Assembly: GCA_030595585.1 (NCBI GenBank)
Contig: JAUVCY010000012.1
Location: forward strand, 1 to 14,649
Length of the DNA: 14,649 nucleotides
Direction of reading: 5' to 3'
Source: Thermoplasmatota archaeon
GTDB taxonomy: Archaea; Thermoplasmatota; Penumbrarchaeia; Penumbrarchaeales; Penumbrarchaeaceae
The position numbers and the translations under genes were made by a program. The notes beneath the pieces were generated by a model that made no database searches, was not told the DNA's origin, and worked only from the letters and a program-made list of their open reading frames with translations. Within the stretch, counting starts at the first letter, position 1. Each line of letters begins with the position of its first letter. Below, piece after piece: positions 1 to 8,181 of the stretch.

Positions 1-2286
1 ACCGGCACCCACGAATACGAGGATACCGCAGTGGAGGTGGGTACGACATACTATTACTGGATCTCGGCAGCCAACGATAACGGCGAGGGCCCCTTATCCA
101 ATATCTCATCTACCTTGCCCGCGGTTGTGCCCGGAAGGATAGACACGGTGATAATCGGCTCCTCTCTGTCTAGGATCAGCCTGCAGTGGAAGGCCCCCGA
201 TCACGACGGTGGAATGAAGATCATCAATTACCGGGTCTACAGGGGAACCAGTACAGCCAACCTCAGGCCATACACCATTGTGGACAGTGGAACGACATCG
301 ATCCTGGATGATCTGCTCGACCAGCAGGCGAGATACTTCTATTCCGTTTCAGCCATCAATGAGATCGGTGAAGGGGCCATATCAAATATCGTTTCAGCGG
401 TGACGACGGGAGACCCTGACGGCCCACAGATCACCTACGCCGAATCGGGCAAATCATCCATCTCCCTGAGGTGGGAACCCCCGGTGAATGTTGGAGGCTC
501 CCCTGTGGACCAATATCTTGTGGAGCTGGAGGTCAAGGGGGCTGGGATCCACGAGGAGCACGCCACCAAGGACACGCAGATCACGGCAGTGGGGCTCGTT
601 GAAGGCAGGATCTACGCCGTTCAGGTGACCTGCATCAACAGTAATGGCGGTATGGGTACGTCCGACATCCTCTATCTTCTGGTCGGCGATCATGCCGATC
701 CGCCAAAGAGCATCGACGTCAAGGGTGAGGATGGATACGTTGTCCTGACCTGGGAGGCACGGTCCCTCGAGAGCATACCCGTCACATCGTACCGTATATA
801 CATGAAGGATGGAGGCGAACTCTTCTTTTTCAGGGAGGTTCCATCAGATGATCGAAAGCTCACCATAGAGGGGCTGATCAACGGGGTCCACTACGGCTTC
901 GCCATAAGCTCGGTGAACGAGAAGGGGGAGGGATCGCTCTCCACTGAGGTCTTTGCCACACCCGCCGATTACCCGGACCCCGTGAAAGAACTGTGGATAG
1001 AGGATGCCGGAGATGGGTACATATCCATCATGTGGGAGCCCATCGATTACGATGGTGGAATGATATTCGAAGGATACCAGGTCCTGAGGGGGACGGCATC
1101 CGATCATCTGGTTCCGGTGAGGGATCCTAACATGGACACCACATTCCTCGATAATAAGGAGATCAAGAATGGCGTCCTGTACTATTACCAGATCAGATCG
1201 AGCCCCAATACGGGGGACAATATTGGAAAGAGCGGGATCGTTCAGGGGATGGCAATGGGCTCTCCCTCGAGGCCCGGCGACCTCAATGCGGAGGGGACCA
1301 CGGATACGGTCTCCCTGACGTGGATGGCCCCTGCCGATGACGGCGGTTCCCCGATCACCGGATACCTGGTGTACAGGGCGGTTGGCTCCGGCGATATGGA
1401 GCTGTACGCCACCCTTGGCCCCAATGAGACCACATTTGAGGACCTTGATGTTTCCGAAGGGTCGTACACCTACCGCGTCGTACCATTTTCGGATTTCGCG
1501 GATGGTGACTGGAACGAGATCACCGTTACGATCCCCTCCAGGACCGGGATGGCTGCAGGGCTTGGAGCCCTCGCGTTCATCCTGCCCCTGATCATCATAC
1601 TTGCCGTCATCTTCCTTCCCGGCGTCATCAGGAAGAGGCGGGAGGAGAGGGAGAGGCTCAGGATGGAAAGGGATGCCAAGGAGGCCCTGGACAGGGAAAA
1701 TAACCTTCTTGCCACCAGGAGAGGGAGCCCGCTCCTAAACGGAAGTGTCGGCGCCCCCGGCCTTCCCCCTGTAGGCCATCAGGCAGCTCCCTCCCTGCAC
1801 GCCCTCAATCCCGCGGCGGTGGGGCCCACCGGAAACGGCAGCCTGGACGAGGGATACATCCGGCCTAACGAACGTAAGAAGAAGGCAAAGGATAGGTCCA
1901 AATTGCTCAGGTCGGACGGAAAGTCCCTGTCGCATAGAGAGAGCGACATCAACGGGCCAGATACCATGAAAGTGGCCGAGAAGAAAGAGGATTGGCACGA
2001 ACACAGGCAGAAGGTCCTTGAGAAGGAGGCCAGTTCCACGTTCATCGGCCATCAGGAGGACCTCCTGAAGGATGAGGTGGTGGAACCTCCAAAGGAGGAG
2101 ATCGAACCGGTCCCGGATATCGTGGAGGAGAAGATCCCGGATTGGAGCGAGGGAGATATGGAGATGAGCTCACCTCCAGACCCCGGGGACCCACACCTTG
2201 CGCCCGATGTGGATAAAGGCATTCCCCGGGAAGGGGAGTTGGAAGAGCTTGGGGAACTGAAGGAGATGGAAGAGGTGGACGAATGA
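1..2286 (+). CDS. Fibronectin type III repeat surface protein, C-terminal membrane anchor (5' partial)
   Basis: The reading frame is open from base 1, so the N-terminus lies outside the window; 761 residues are visible. The first ~40 residues are the end of one fibronectin type III domain. Five more follow at roughly residues 41-135, 138-229, 232-320, 324-419 and 422-512, recognised by repeated W-x-x-P, DGG-x-x-I-x-x-Y-x-V-Y-R and Y-x-Y-x-V/I patterns. Residues ~517-543 are a hydrophobic transmembrane helix, followed by a basic stretch (RKRREERERLR) and a ~215-residue charged, low-complexity tail rich in Lys, Glu and Pro. This suggests a large ectodomain, one membrane span and a cytoplasmic tail. 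The likely role is adhesion or cell-surface structure; there is no catalytic motif. It overlaps the next gene by four bases (ATGA), so the two are probably co-transcribed and translationally coupled. The fold is well supported; the function is inferred. Confidence 0.88.
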   Translation, partial: TGTHEYEDTAVEVGTTYYYWISAANDNGEGPLSNISSTLPAVVPGRIDTVIIGSSLSRISLQWKAPDHDGGMKIINYRVYRGTSTANLRPYTIVDSGTTSILDDLLDQQARYFYSVSAINEIGEGAISNIVSAVTTGDPDGPQITYAESGKSSISLRWEPPVNVGGSPVDQYLVELEVKGAGIHEEHATKDTQITAVGLVEGRIYAVQVTCINSNGGMGTSDILYLLVGDHADPPKSIDVKGEDGYVVLTWEARSLESIPVTSYRIYMKDGGELFFFREVPSDDRKLTIEGLINGVHYGFAISSVNEKGEGSLSTEVFATPADYPDPVKELWIEDAGDGYISIMWEPIDYDGGMIFEGYQVLRGTASDHLVPVRDPNMDTTFLDNKEIKNGVLYYYQIRSSPNTGDNIGKSGIVQGMAMGSPSRPGDLNAEGTTDTVSLTWMAPADDGGSPITGYLVYRAVGSGDMELYATLGPNETTFEDLDVSEGSYTYRVVPFSDFADGDWNEITVTIPSRTGMAAGLGALAFILPLIIILAVIFLPGVIRKRREERERLRMERDAKEALDRENNLLATRRGSPLLNGSVGAPGLPPVGHQAAPSLHALNPAAVGPTGNGSLDEGYIRPNERKKKAKDRSKLLRSDGKSLSHRESDINGPDTMKVAEKKEDWHEHRQKVLEKEASSTFIGHQEDLLKDEVVEPPKEEIEPVPDIVEEKIPDWSEGDMEMSSPPDPGDPHLAPDVDKGIPREGELEELGELKEMEEVDE

Positions 2287-5200
2287 TGAAGAGGATCACT
2301 TTTTCGATCTATATCCTGGTACTTTCCATGGTCATGGCGCCGCTTGGCCTTCAGGAGATGGCAGGCCTGGATGATGTGGAGATCGGGGCCACCCGATCCG
2401 AAGGCGGAACGGCATCATCTTTCATGATAGACCATGATACGATGGACCTCATGGGGATGACGGGAAACATCTCCTGGGATGGTGGTATCGGCCTCTCCAT
2501 GGAGAGAAATGAGCCGGTGCTTCTCGACCATCTCGAGGTGTCCCACCTCACCACGTTCGAAATGGGAAATGGACGATCCATACAGGAACAGGATGGGACC
2601 ATATATCTGGCATATATCAAGAGGGATATCGCGTCCGATTGGATATCCTTCTGGCTGATACTCTATTACGAGGATGAGGGCGTATGGGATATTCCGGTTC
2701 TGGTGAACAACTACACCTCAGCCTCCCGGGGAAAGGTCGATCTCCTGATCCACGATGACAGGATCTTCTATCTGATGCACGTGCACAAGAGCGATGGCAG
2801 GGGGACGATCAATGCCAAATGGACGCCCACCTCCAACTGGTACGACATATCCGGAGCGGAGCTGACCAACCTGGACAGCTCGACCCAGACCCTGGACATG
2901 ATCGACCTTGTGGGCCATGGACAGAAGGTCTTCGCCTTCTGGACAAGGAACACCGGAAGCGGATACTTCTCCAGGTTCGACATCGCCAACAGGGTGTGGA
3001 ACAATCCAACCATACTCCCGTTCAACGTGGAGAAGATCGCTGCCTTCTCGAGCGATATCGCCGGTAGTTCGGCCATATATGTCGTCTATCAGAGGGCCGA
3101 TGACCACAGATTGAACATCAGCTTCTCCACCAACGATGGCGCAGGCTGGTCACCCAGCCAGCTGATTACCAACTCGGGGAACGGCTTCGGATCCATATCG
3201 GTCGTGGAGTGTCAGGGGTCGATCCATATCTCGCTGCTGTATGAAGATAACAACTGGTTGGCCTACATCAGATCGACGGATGGTTCCTCGTGGGACGACA
3301 TCCGGACGCTGAAGGTCTTTACGGACAACGGCCTGGATGGCGTACCTCTGGCGCAGATCAGCGGCGACAGGTCGCAGATCGTGATCGCATACGAGGACGG
3401 GGGGGGAAGCGTCACCACGCTTCTATCAGAGGATGGAGGGGATACGTTCCGGGATTGGCACACCTACGGTAATGGGGCGTCGCACTGCCCATCTTTTGAC
3501 CTTGATAAGGGACTGTTCACGATGATGAACGGGACCTCACTTGAGATCCATCGGTTCAGGCTCTCGAACTCGGCCGACCTCAACACCATACCTCTGACAT
3601 CCGCAGGCCTCTCATCCTGGATCGATCTGGGCATCGAGCTGGAGGGGATCGGGGACCTCGGATCCGTGCAGTACAGGGTCATGTCGGGGAGGACCGGTGA
3701 TCAGATCCACCCCCCATCTGGATATATTGATATCACCCATGCCGGACCGGGAACGATAGATGGACGGGAATATGACATCGTGACAGACCTGGAGGGAGAT
3801 TGGACGGAAGGGGCAGCCCTTGTGGACAAGATCATCATCGACCTCCATCTTGGTAGGGATCCTGACCATCAGATGACCTTCATCGGCATGGTGGTGAACT
3901 TCTCCACCTCTTTCCCCATGGAGATCACCATATCCGGCGGCGACCTCGTCGCCCTCTCCCAGAACTGTGATGTAACGCCTGGGGGCGTCGTGCTCGATTC
4001 CAGCTTCGCTTCGGGGATCGTGGTGATCGGCCCGATCATCGCCGACTCGGAGTGGCCCGACGTACTGGGCATTGCAGTCACCTCCAACTACGGGGGTTCC
4101 ACGGCAAAGGCCGAGCTGCTGAATGGAGAGATGGCCCCTATACCCGGTTTCAGGGCATCAGCGTCATCGAAGGCGGAGAACATGGGAAGGGTGAACTACA
4201 TCAAATGGGGGGAGAACAATCTCAAGGACGTTCCGATCACTGTGGATGTTCTGTATGTAAAGGTCATCCTGGTAGCAGAGACGATGGGGGCCAGCCCCTC
4301 GCTTACCTCTCTGATACTGACATCATCCCTTCCTCCAACGATATTGTCGGTGGAGTACCCGGATAGTGAGATATTCCGGGGTGAACAGGCCGAGATCATT
4401 ATTCGCGCAAACGACCTTGAGGATCCGGAAGAGGACCTCACCATCCAACTTCTGTGTAACGTGCCCGGAGAGGAGCTACCTTCCGATGACCTCGTGTCTG
4501 ATGTCATATGGACGGGGGACCACTGGAGAGCGGTCCTCTTCACGGACCCCACGGTGCCCACCGGCACATATACATTCTGGGCAGAGGTCACGGATACCTG
4601 CGGCATATCCTCCATCGGAGGAGTACTTGAAGGGGGCATAAACGTCAGGAACGATCCTCCCACCCCTCCATCCATTCACGCCTCTCCACCCTCCCTTCGC
4701 GTCGATTCGGGGCTGTCGGTCCGGGTGGACATTCAGGGGAGCGACCTGGAGTCGGACGTGGACGATCTCTCCTACATCTACAGATATTACAACGGAGAGA
4801 CCCTTGAACTCGAGGCCACGGTTGATTCCCTGTACCATGAGCCGGGCGGCCTCACGTTCATCAAGGGGGAGACGTGGACCATCCTCGTCTCCACCTTCGA
4901 CGGGATGAACGAGAGCGAGCCCGCCAGGTTGGAGATGGTGGTCCTGAACACGGCCCCATCGCCTGCCGGCACCATTCCGGAGATGATAGAGTTCAACGAG
5001 GACGAGATATCCGGGACCTTCGACGCCGGTGATTGGTTCGTGGACCTCGACGGCGATACGCTCACCTTCGAGATCACGGCCACCGATCACATATCGATCG
5101 TAGGGGAGCCGGGATCGTTCCACCTCACCGCCGATCAGGACTTCGGCGGGACCGGAACGCTCAACGTGAAGGCCTATGACGGCGAGGGGAACTTCACCCT

Positions 5201-6110
5201 GAAGATACCTCTCTCCGTGGCCCATTTGAACGATCCACCGCTCCTCTACATCGAGGGTAACGTCACCGTGGAAGAGGGCGATTGGACCTACATCAAGATC
5301 GGGGGAACCGACATATCCGATAACGATCGGGTCTCCATTTCATCGGATATCCTCGACGTCATACCCAACATAACGGTGGGCGTGGACCTGTTCACCTATC
5401 CCAACGGATCAATGAAGTTCAGACCTACGAACGACATGGTGGGCATCCACACGATCTCGGTCACAGCGACGGACGGCATCGTGAACGTCACCCGGGAGGT
5501 CACAGTAACCGTACTGAACGTCAACAAGGGCCCCACCAACCCCTCGGTCACAATGGACCCAAACGTCAGGTTCGCCAGAGAGGACACGGAGGTAACCTTC
5601 AGGGGCAGCTCGGATGACGAGGACCTGATCTGGGGCGACTCCCTGACCTACAGCTGGAACTCATCTCTCGACGGATCGCTGGGCGAGGGGGAGGAGATCA
5701 CCCCAACGCTTTCCGTTGGGGAACACCAGATAACCCTCACCGTCACGGATTCCGAGGGGGAGACGAACACCACATCCTTCGAATTCACCGTTGAGGAGCT
5801 GGAGGGCGCTCAGGGCGAGGTCATGCGAACCACGGTCCTCATCGCCATAGTGATCGTAATTGGATTCCTTATCGGAACCCTGATAGGTCTTGGGATCGCA
5901 TTTTCCAGAAAGAAGAAAAAAGAGGAGGAGGAGGAGGAGGCCAGTTCAGGTGATGATAAGAAGGATCAAGAGGATGGTGAAAAGGGGGAGGAGAAGGCAG
6001 CCGAAGGGTCGAAAGAGGGAGATAAGGCGCCCTCCCCTGGCGATGATGGGACCGGTGAAGGGGATAGTACTGTAAAAGATGAGGCTCCCTCCTCCGAAGG
6101 GAAACAGTGA
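2283..6110 (+). CDS. Secreted, membrane-anchored protein with Asp-box repeats and Ig/cadherin-like domains
   Basis: A protein of 1275 residues. The start ATG overlaps the previous stop (ATGA), and a GAGGTGG stretch lies a few bases upstream as a possible ribosome binding site. Residues 1-28 form a signal peptide (MMKR, then a hydrophobic run). Residues ~90-430 look like a sialidase-type propeller: Asp-box motifs S-x-D-G-x-x-W or close variants occur near residues 281-288, 331-338 and 381-392. No sialidase catalytic set is recognisable, so it is probably a binding fold. After a beta-rich middle, Ig/cadherin-like units with NDPP, NTAP and NDPP linkers start near residues 790, 895 and 980; a PKD-like unit begins near 1080. 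Residues ~1184-1208 are a transmembrane helix, followed by KKKK and a very acidic tail of about 65 residues. It is probably a surface adhesin or matrix-contact protein made with the upstream fibronectin protein. Ligand unknown. Confidence 0.87.
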   Translation: MMKRITFSIYILVLSMVMAPLGLQEMAGLDDVEIGATRSEGGTASSFMIDHDTMDLMGMTGNISWDGGIGLSMERNEPVLLDHLEVSHLTTFEMGNGRSIQEQDGTIYLAYIKRDIASDWISFWLILYYEDEGVWDIPVLVNNYTSASRGKVDLLIHDDRIFYLMHVHKSDGRGTINAKWTPTSNWYDISGAELTNLDSSTQTLDMIDLVGHGQKVFAFWTRNTGSGYFSRFDIANRVWNNPTILPFNVEKIAAFSSDIAGSSAIYVVYQRADDHRLNISFSTNDGAGWSPSQLITNSGNGFGSISVVECQGSIHISLLYEDNNWLAYIRSTDGSSWDDIRTLKVFTDNGLDGVPLAQISGDRSQIVIAYEDGGGSVTTLLSEDGGDTFRDWHTYGNGASHCPSFDLDKGLFTMMNGTSLEIHRFRLSNSADLNTIPLTSAGLSSWIDLGIELEGIGDLGSVQYRVMSGRTGDQIHPPSGYIDITHAGPGTIDGREYDIVTDLEGDWTEGAALVDKIIIDLHLGRDPDHQMTFIGMVVNFSTSFPMEITISGGDLVALSQNCDVTPGGVVLDSSFASGIVVIGPIIADSEWPDVLGIAVTSNYGGSTAKAELLNGEMAPIPGFRASASSKAENMGRVNYIKWGENNLKDVPITVDVLYVKVILVAETMGASPSLTSLILTSSLPPTILSVEYPDSEIFRGEQAEIIIRANDLEDPEEDLTIQLLCNVPGEELPSDDLVSDVIWTGDHWRAVLFTDPTVPTGTYTFWAEVTDTCGISSIGGVLEGGINVRNDPPTPPSIHASPPSLRVDSGLSVRVDIQGSDLESDVDDLSYIYRYYNGETLELEATVDSLYHEPGGLTFIKGETWTILVSTFDGMNESEPARLEMVVLNTAPSPAGTIPEMIEFNEDEISGTFDAGDWFVDLDGDTLTFEITATDHISIVGEPGSFHLTADQDFGGTGTLNVKAYDGEGNFTLKIPLSVAHLNDPPLLYIEGNVTVEEGDWTYIKIGGTDISDNDRVSISSDILDVIPNITVGVDLFTYPNGSMKFRPTNDMVGIHTISVTATDGIVNVTREVTVTVLNVNKGPTNPSVTMDPNVRFAREDTEVTFRGSSDDEDLIWGDSLTYSWNSSLDGSLGEGEEITPTLSVGEHQITLTVTDSEGETNTTSFEFTVEELEGAQGEVMRTTVLIAIVIVIGFLIGTLIGLGIAFSRKKKKEEEEEEASSGDDKKDQEDGEKGEEKAAEGSKEGDKAPSPGDDGTGEGDSTVKDEAPSSEGKQ

Positions 6111-6130
6111 GGATACGCACCCGACCTCCC

Positions 6131-6168
6131 AAATAATAAAATCGATGACCCCTTCTCTGGAGTCGGAG
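6131..6168 (+). promoter_or_regulatory. Candidate promoter and ribosome binding site of the oligopeptidase gene
   Basis: In the 67-base gap after the surface-protein operon, an AT-rich block (AAATAATAAAAT, 6131-6142) stands out from the GC-rich surroundings and resembles an archaeal TATA box. A GGAG at 6165-6168 sits nine bases before the ATG at 6178. Both are weak on their own. Read-through from the upstream operon is equally possible. Confidence 0.35.
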
Positions 6169-6177
6169 ATGAACCTG

Positions 6178-7977
6178 ATGTCTGAGATCACCCTGCCCGA
6201 TCGAAAAGATGTGAAAGAGGAGGATACGTGGGACCTGTCCCCCATATTCGCAGGAGATGAGCTGTGGGACAAGGAGTTCCATTCTATCAGGTCCACCATA
6301 TCTGACATATCAAAATACCAGGGCCAGATCGGGTCATCCGTCCCCTCCCTGGCGAGGTTCCTGCATCTACTTGATGACATATCCCGCAGGATGGGGAACC
6401 TCTCGGTCTATGCGCACCTCAGACACGATCAGGACATGGCCGATGTGAAGTATCAGGCGATGAACGACAGGGCGCAGAGGCTCTATGTCGAGATAGATAC
6501 CGCAACCTCCTTCCTGGTGCCGGAGATCCTCTCAAGGGACGAGGAGGAGCTCACGGCCCTCCTTGACGAGGAGGAGCTCAAGTTTGCCGCCGTACCCCTG
6601 CGCAGCATCATAAGGAACAGGGAGCATTACCTCTCCCAGAGGGAGGAAAAGGTCCTTGCCATGGCCGGAGAGGCACTGGATGCGGCCCCCAGGACCTTCT
6701 CCATCTTCAACAACGCTGACCTCACCTTTCCCACGATAAAGGATGATAAGGGCTCGGATGTCACCATCACCCATGCGAAGTTCATGGGGCTGCTGATGAG
6801 CCCGGACCGAAGGGTCAGGAGGGAGGCGTTCCAGGGGGTGTTGGGGACCTACGACAGCTTCAAGAACACCATGACGTCCCTTCTGGACGGGGAGTTCAAG
6901 AGCAGGACCTTCACATCACAGGTCAGAAAGTACCCCTCCGCCCTCGAGGCGTCGCTGGACGATGACGAGGTCTCACCCGCGGTCTATCAGAACCTGATCG
7001 AGACCGTAAGGGAGTTCCTGCCGTCACTTCACCGCTACCTTGAGGTCAGGCGGAGGGCGATGGGCCTGGACGAGCTGCACATCTACGACGTATACGTCCC
7101 ACTTGTGGAGGATTTCGACAGGAAGCTGTCATTCAAGGAGTCCAACGACATCATCATCGAAGCGTTGAGACCCCTGGGCGATGAGGTTGTGGGGATCGCC
7201 AGGAAGGGTTTTAACGATCGATGGATAGACAGATACGAGAACAGGGGCAAGAGATCGGGGGCGTACTCCTCCGGTTCCTACGACTCCAACCCATACATCC
7301 TCATGAACTACGAGGGGAAGGTGCACGACCTCTTCACGCTCGCCCATGAGATGGGACATTCCATTCACACGTCGCTCTCATCCAGGGAACAGCCTCACAT
7401 ACAGGCGGAGTACAAGATATTCGTTGCAGAGGTGGCATCCACCACCAACGAGAACCTCCTGATGGACCACCTTAAGAAGATATGGACAACGCCGGATGAA
7501 CGGCTCTATCTGGTGAACCACAACCTGGAGGAGTTCAGGGGGACGGTGTTCAGACAGACCATGTTCGCCCAGTTCGAGCTGGAGATCTGCAGGAGGCTGG
7601 AAGGCGGCGAGCCCTTCACCTCCGAGATGCTGTGCGACATATACGGGGACCTGAACAGGGAATACTTCGGGCCGGGGGTCGTTGTGGACGATGAGATCAA
7701 GATAGAGTGGGCCAGGATCCCACATTTCTACTACAACTTCTACGTATACAAGTATGCCACCGGTTACTCCGCAGCGACGGACATCTCAAGGAGGATACTA
7801 TCGGGTGAGGAGGGGGCCCTTGAGGGGTACCTGAGTATGCTGAAGGCCGGCAGGTCAAAGCCACCCCTGGAGCTCCTGAAGATGGCGGGTGTGGACCTCT
7901 CCAGCCCGGAGCCCATAAGGAGGGGACTTGAGGTCTTCGACTCCCTCGTTACGGAGCTGGACAGGCTACTCGAATGA
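6178..7977 (+). CDS. pepF: Oligoendopeptidase F, M3 family zinc metallopeptidase
   Basis: A protein of 599 residues from the ATG at 6178, the usual length for PepF. The frame is open back to 6079, but earlier starts overlap the upstream gene or add an unlike extension; ATG 6169 is the main alternative. From 6178 the protein begins MSEITLPDRKDV followed by the family-typical WDLSPIF, and has a GGAG nine bases upstream. Residues ~110-180 match the oligoendopeptidase N-terminal region; the catalytic M3 domain covers ~200-580. The zinc site is HEMGH (His390, Glu391, His394) with Glu418 in FVAEVAS as the expected third ligand. The late HFYYNFYVYKYATG block is characteristic of the family. There is no signal peptide, so it is cytoplasmic. 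PepF enzymes cut short peptides, roughly 6-17 residues, during intracellular protein turnover. It is complete with no odd residues. Its stop codon lies inside the left copy of a 12-bp direct repeat. Confidence 0.95.
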   Translation: MSEITLPDRKDVKEEDTWDLSPIFAGDELWDKEFHSIRSTISDISKYQGQIGSSVPSLARFLHLLDDISRRMGNLSVYAHLRHDQDMADVKYQAMNDRAQRLYVEIDTATSFLVPEILSRDEEELTALLDEEELKFAAVPLRSIIRNREHYLSQREEKVLAMAGEALDAAPRTFSIFNNADLTFPTIKDDKGSDVTITHAKFMGLLMSPDRRVRREAFQGVLGTYDSFKNTMTSLLDGEFKSRTFTSQVRKYPSALEASLDDDEVSPAVYQNLIETVREFLPSLHRYLEVRRRAMGLDELHIYDVYVPLVEDFDRKLSFKESNDIIIEALRPLGDEVVGIARKGFNDRWIDRYENRGKRSGAYSSGSYDSNPYILMNYEGKVHDLFTLAHEMGHSIHTSLSSREQPHIQAEYKIFVAEVASTTNENLLMDHLKKIWTTPDERLYLVNHNLEEFRGTVFRQTMFAQFELEICRRLEGGEPFTSEMLCDIYGDLNREYFGPGVVVDDEIKIEWARIPHFYYNFYVYKYATGYSAATDISRRILSGEEGALEGYLSMLKAGRSKPPLELLKMAGVDLSSPEPIRRGLEVFDSLVTELDRLLE

Positions 7978-7985
7978 TGTTAATT
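7974..7985 (+). repeat. 12-bp direct repeat, left copy
   Basis: ATGATGTTAATT overlaps the oligopeptidase stop codon. An identical 12-mer lies at 12487-12498, just before the transporter start. The two copies bracket the AT-rich island with the propeller gene. No terminal inverted repeats or transposase are visible, so the mechanism is unknown. Confidence 0.6.
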
Positions 7986-8029
7986 GATATTTATTCGATA
8001 ATGTGATCCTTAATGAGTAACAGGAGACC

Positions 8030-8041
8030 AATAACGTTATT
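8030..8041. promoter_or_regulatory. 12-bp perfect palindrome upstream of the propeller gene
   Basis: AATAACGTTATT is its own reverse complement and directly abuts a TTTAAAT stretch (8041-8047) that could serve as a TATA box. It lies about 140 bases before the propeller ATG and 50 bases before the gene remnant. A dimeric repressor or activator site is a reasonable guess; no regulator can be named. Confidence 0.35.
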
Positions 8042-8061
8042 TTAAATCGAGTAACTTAACC

Positions 8062-8080
8062 TCCAAATTATCCATTTGGA
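8062..8080. promoter_or_regulatory. Inverted repeat (7-bp arms, 5-base spacer) upstream of the propeller gene
   Basis: TCCAAAT and ATTTGGA flank the spacer TATCC with no mismatch. It sits just after the TTTAAAT box and just before the start of paralogue-like sequence. It could be an operator or a small RNA hairpin in the 5' leader. It is not followed by a T-run, so it does not look like a terminator. Confidence 0.35.
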
Positions 8081-8091
8081 TTGGTCTATTA

Positions 8092-8181
8092 AGGGAGGAA
8101 GAGGAGTTGACCACCGGAGAACTTAAGGGTTTCATTCCTGACCAGATTGAAGAACTTGAAGATAACAAAGGAGAGGAGTGA
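8092..8181 (+). pseudogene. Orphan 3' end of a lost paralogue of the propeller protein
   Basis: Read in frame, 8092-8181 encodes 29 codons plus TGA. They align without gaps to the last 29 residues of the downstream propeller protein (12225-12314): 21 of 29 residues and about 64 of 90 bases match by eye. The shared core is ELKGFI-x-x-QIEELE and the end is KGEE-stop. The frame is open only back to 8035 (TAA at 8032), and sequence before ~8092 shows no transmembrane or Lys-rich segment, so the rest of the gene is missing. The TGA shares one base with the propeller ATG (TGATG). Many differences are synonymous, so both copies evolved as protein before the truncation. It appears to be the stub of a tandem duplicate; a short translated peptide cannot be excluded, though no ATG lies in the open frame. 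Confidence 0.75.
8169..8173 (+). promoter_or_regulatory. Shine-Dalgarno site of the propeller gene, embedded in the paralogue remnant
   Basis: AGGAG lies seven bases before ATG 8181, within the remnant's KGEE codons. It supports ATG 8181 over GTG 8178 and ATG 8187. The arrangement implies that the lost upstream gene was once translationally coupled to this one. Confidence 0.6.

Noticed and set aside
6079..6177. Longer N-terminus for the oligopeptidase starting at the first ATG of the frame
   Set aside because: It would overlap the upstream gene and add a Pro/Ser-rich extension unlike the family. The family-like N-terminus begins at ATG 6178.
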